Of a stretch of 64,000 nt of DNA, positions 60,420 to 64,000 are shown piece by piece. The notes beneath the pieces were generated by a model. The model did no database searches. It was not told the DNA's origin and worked only from the letters and a program-made list of their open reading frames with translations. The stretch spans positions 2,666,501 through 2,730,500 of the forward strand of contig CAUEEP010000731.1 in NCBI GenBank assembly GCA_958450365.1, in the 5' to 3' direction. A program made the position numbers and the translations under genes. This stretch comes from Mesorhabditis belari. Taxonomy: Eukaryota; Nematoda; Chromadorea; Rhabditida; Rhabditidae. The number at the start of each line of letters is the position of its first letter. Within the stretch, counting starts at the first letter, position 1.

Positions 60420-61711
60420 ATGAAGCGTCGCGGCGCGTTGGCAGGCCGACGCTCGTCCTCTGTTGAACAGCCGCACTCGCTGAAAAGTGCACAGAAACGT
60501 TCCCTGCTGCGCTCCGCCGAATCGCTAAAGGATTTGCTGAAGGTTGTACTTTGTGCTCAACTGTAAACGCATCCTTTCTTGTCATAACAAACCATCGACC
60601 TCGGGTTCTCTTTGGTGCGCCAGGGAGGCGCGCGTTTATGCGTGCTCATTTGAGTTGAACTCAGTTGAGTGCAGACTCGTTTTTCGGGTGTACTTTGAGC
60701 TCAAATCTTGTGAACGCCTTCATTCTGGCACATTGAAACTGGGAAACTGAATTATATTTATCTAGGTACGCTCACAATGCGAGGTTGCCCGAAAGCGAGA
60801 GCAATTCAAAGCAAGCAAAGCAAGTGGCGAACATCAAGGAGGGCAAAGATCAATCTCAGCTCCACCAAGGAAACGATGGTTTAAAACAAAGGGTAATGAT
60901 GGAAAATGATTGAATCTCTAAAAAAATACCCTTTAGAAAAGTTACCGTAATTGAAAAACAGTGGCTTTCTTCTAGAGGAGGAAATATGGCTTAGAAGCAA
61001 ATTCTAACTAATGTTCAGCTTTAATTTGATCGATAATGATAATGATTCTAGGGTAATCAAATCTCGAGTGAAATCAATTTTTCAGAAAACCCACCCCCAG
61101 AATCGAATCCCTCATCCACGTCAACACTTCTCTGCGATGAGGTGACAAAGCGTTTGATTTCGGCGATTGCTTGGTGGCATGATATCCACAGCAACTTGTT
61201 GAGACTCAGTTTTGGTCGGTCATTCGAATTAATCACTTTTTCATCTTCAAATTTGATCAACAACTCAATATTGATGAACTTTTCAGAAGAAGACTCTTTC
61301 TCCTCATCGCACAGCTCTTTACGCTCATCGATTTGTGATGGAAGTGAGGGAGAGGAAGGGGAAAGTGACAATGAGAACGAGCAACAACTAGGAGACGGTT
61401 TGTTTCAGATTTGGAATCAAAAGAAAGTTCGAGACTCAAGGCCATGACTATGATAGTTTCGTTTATCTTTGAATTTCATCAAATTATCAGTAAAATCGTT
61501 AACGACTACGCGACTGTACGCCGAAAAATGCTGTATTAAGAAAAGCGTTTCAGAAGAGGATGACAATCGTTGCACCCCGGATTCCCCACAACACGATGCA
61601 GCAGATCTCCGCCGTCTCGCGATCTCCTCAAAGCATTCCCTCTCAAATCCAGATCTCACCGCCACTCAACTCGAGGAAATGTTCCCGGAATTGTCTGACT
61701 ATTGGCGGTAA
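60420..61711 (+). CDS. Unrecognised Ser/Glu-rich protein
   Basis: Five exons, 60420-60542, 60766-60892, 61086-61214, 61287-61397 and 61554-61711, join in frame to 215 residues with good GT-AG signals. ATG at 60420 is the first after a CCGTTCAG acceptor near 60345; the frame is open further upstream but without ATG. Basic N-terminus (MKRRGALAGRRSSSVEQPHS), Ser-Leu repeats (LKSAQKRSLLRSAESLKDLL), a Lys/Arg segment PPRKRWFKTK, a hydrophobic/aromatic motif KRLISAIAWWHDIHSNLLRL, an acidic Ser/Glu stretch, and a C-terminal block LTATQLEEMFPELSDYWR. No known domain recognised. Intron 1 holds a palindromic MITE. Confidence 0.7.
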
Positions 61712-63255
61712 AGAGTTTAGATAAAGGTGGAAAGGTTGGCTTGCACTGTGTATCGAAAAATGGTCTTTGACCTGGGTTCAAAGGCTTTCAGGGTTTAAAA
61801 AAAATAGTATATAACTTATTTAACATCAGTCGATTTTTCAGAAACTCTTTAGTTTTGTCAAACGAAAGCTCTGAATGAAACAAAACACGGTGAGTATTCA
61901 TTTTTTTTCAAAATAAAAAACGAATTTGCAAGAAGTGCTGGATCTTGAGTCCGTTTTGAGGGCTTTTCCTATAGAAATCGGATAACTAAACCAGGAGACA
62001 CGATGTAGAAATACGGCTTACAGTATCTTCAGCCAATTCTGAGGTGCTCTTTCTAAAGAAGTTTGGTTAACTGAATCGGTTACAATCTATTGTTTTTACA
62101 ATCTACTGAATCGGTTACAATCTACTGAACCGGTTACAATCTACTGAACCGGTTACAATCTACTGAATCGGTTACAATCTACTTCAAAGGACTCTGATTC
62201 AAATCCGAATAGAAATCATTTCGATCGTTGAAACTCTCTTGTCGATTTGTTTCGAAAAAGGCAAAACTTTTTCCAAAAAAAGCTAAACAATAAACATGAA
62301 GAATCTCTCGATTTTTCTATTTCTCCATTTTTCTAATGGATGATGAATGGAATGAGGATGAGGCGGAAAATCGGAAAGAAAAACGGAAGGCACCGATTGG
62401 GTGAATGAAGAAAAGTCTTTTTCAGTGGAACATTCATTCAAGAAATTTTCACATTTTTAAGTTTACTTAAAGACTCTTGATTAGTTGATAAAAACAGGAT
62501 TGTTTAAAGGATTGTTTAAGGGATTGTTTAAAGGATTCTCTATTTCATTTGTCTATTTCAAAGGATGTCTATTTCATTGCCTATTTCGAAGGCAGATCCT
62601 ACCTTTGTCTAGCCTGTCTTTGCTGCAAATTTGACTTAAAAAGAATGAGCAGCCGAGCCTAAACCGTTCTAGCTTTAGCCTAGCATGAGTAGAGCGATGA
62701 ATAAGATTGTTTTCCTTTTTGATATGCCTTCTGTTTTTTGATCGGGTAATTTTTGTAAATCTCTATGCAGTACTTGTGTCTTATTAGACTTTAGATTCTG
62801 TTTTCGGTTAGACTTTAGATTCGGTTAGACTTTAGATTCGGCTAGACTTTAGATTCGACTAGATTTTAGCTTTTCACTTAAAAGCCTACTTTGTAACCGT
62901 TTTTTAAAAGTTACTGTGATTATTGGGGTTTAAAAATTAAACTCAAAATCGTTTCGTTGAGAAAACTGAAGAATCCAGTGCGCTAGAAAGGATGCGTTTA
63001 CAAGATTTGAAAGCATAAAGTTAGCAGAAGAGAGGCTCCAAAGAACGAAGGCACGTAAAACTTTTCACTTTTTAAGGAAAGCTAAGAATTTCTTTTTTTT
63101 AAAATCTTTTCCTTTGATTTATCTTTATGAAAGCTTTAGAAAAGAAAGTTGAAGAAGACATAAAGAAAAGTAAAAGAAGGAAAGAAAACTCGTTTAAATC
63201 ACTCATTCATCACATTATCATTTTGTCGGCTCTTCCCCTTTTCATTCACTTGACC
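61712..63255. other. Right-hand spacer, repeats only
   Basis: Contains a 20-base tandem repeat (CTACTGAATCGGTTACAAT, about 62085-62180), short GGATTGTTTAA and GTTAGACTTTAGATTCG repeats (62490-62860) and half of a palindromic MITE (about 62945-63025). No gene seen. Confidence 0.55.
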
Positions 63256-63264
63256 GCCTTTCCT

Positions 63265-63525
63265 TACCTTACCTTTCCTCTCCTCTCCTCTCCTCTCCTC
63301 TCCTCTCCTTTCCTCTCCTTTCCTCTCCCCTCCTTTCCTCTCCTTTCCTCTCCTCTCCTTTCCTCTCCTTTCCTCTCCTCCCTTTCCTCCCTTCCTTCCT
63401 CTCCTTTCCTCTCCTCTCCTTCCTCTCCTTCCTTTCCTCTCCTTTCCTCTCCTCTCCTTTCCTCTCCTTTCCTCTCCTCTCCTTTCCTCTCCTTTCCTTT
63501 CCTCTCCTTTCCTCTCCTTTCCCCC
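63265..63525. repeat. Polypyrimidine (TCCTCTCCTT)n microsatellite
   Basis: About 260 bases of uninterrupted C/T on the plus strand built from TCCTCTCCTT and TCCTTTCC units. It could form triplex (H-) DNA. Long SSPLLSSP and KGEERRGEE ORFs across it are artefacts of the repeat. Confidence 0.93.
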
Positions 63526-64000
63526 GGCCATTTCTTTGATGAAGTCCAAGAATTTTTGCTCATCTCATATCTAGGAAATGAGTTAAAGTTTTCTTTTTTG
63601 TTTTTTTTCTTTCAAAAACTTTGTAGGTAGAAAGGGAAAGCCAAAAAAAAAAAGTTAAAGCTTTCAAAGTAAATGTTGGAAGGCAGAATGGGGTTTTAAA
63701 AATTGATTTCCAAGATAAAAGCGATTTTTCTGACGTGTTGCAAGATCATTTATTTTTACAGTTTTTCTAATTTTCTAATTTTCTAATTCGTCATTTGGTT
63801 TTAAAAGGAACAAAAATTTCTTGAAATGTTAACTCCCAAATGAGAATCAAAATCAGCTCATTATCTTCAAAAAAAAAGTTTGAAAATTTTACACTACTCT
63901 CTAAATATTTCAAAAAAAAGAGGTAATTTTTTCAAAATTCATTTTTCATTTAATATAAAATTAAATATTTAAAGATTTTTATCGATTTTAAATAGATAGA

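Noticed and set aside
63127..63630. 167-codon SSPLLSSP ORF and its antisense KGEERRGEE ORFs
   Set aside because: Produced by a polypyrimidine microsatellite; no splice sites, start context or family signal.

Overview
The window is nuclear DNA of a nematode. Genes are broken into many small exons (about 45 to 200 bases) by mostly 40-60 base introns with strong GTAAGT/GTGAGT donors and short pyrimidine-rich acceptors (TTTTAG more often than TTTCAG). Most start codons sit directly after such an acceptor, as expected for spliced-leader trans-splicing. Several genes are clear orthologs of Caenorhabditis or animal genes. I rebuilt gene models by hand from splice sites, reading phase and family similarity; no search was run. 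The frames close exactly in all but one place in the first gene.

Layout: <39-2506 (-) a novel repeat-domain gene running off the left edge; 3507-5629 (-) UTP3/SAS10, a ribosome-biogenesis factor; 6470-10321 (+) a SAPS-domain PP6 regulatory subunit (saps-1 type); 10911-13106 (+) RagA GTPase (raga-1) followed closely by 13424-16560 (+) the inner nuclear membrane protein Samp1/TMEM201, probably one operon. Then comes a rearranged block (about 14.6-24.0 kb) in which the 3' half of samp-1 plus the first exon of a tiny PCP4/PEP-19-like IQ gene were tandemly duplicated. One copy carries a pogo-like DNA transposon. The junction places a duplicated first exon in frame with the duplicated samp-1 half, giving a possible new chimeric gene (20193-22367). 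The IQ gene itself is 23614-27485 (+).

Distal part: 27614-31954 (-) a GPANK1-type ankyrin/C2H2-like/G-patch protein; 33179-35970 (+) uridine-cytidine kinase; 37317-40197 (+) MTERF3; 40407-44570 (+) succinate-semialdehyde dehydrogenase with two alternative first-exon sets (mitochondrial and non-mitochondrial); 49431-50759 (+) a 48-residue membrane protein; 51077-56971 (-) a secreted DUF148 (SXP/RAL-2-like) protein with repeat-filled introns; 60420-61711 (+) an unrecognised serine-rich protein.

From about 24 kb onward introns and spacers are packed with non-autonomous DNA elements (several palindromic MITE families, a hAT-like foldback with a perfect 8-base target duplication), two copies of a tRNA-derived SINE, and many minisatellites. 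The genes are mostly housekeeping (rRNA processing, mTORC1 nutrient sensing, PP6, nuclear envelope, mitochondrial translation, GABA shunt, pyrimidine salvage). The novelty lies in gene birth by duplication, alternative exons and the repeat landscape.
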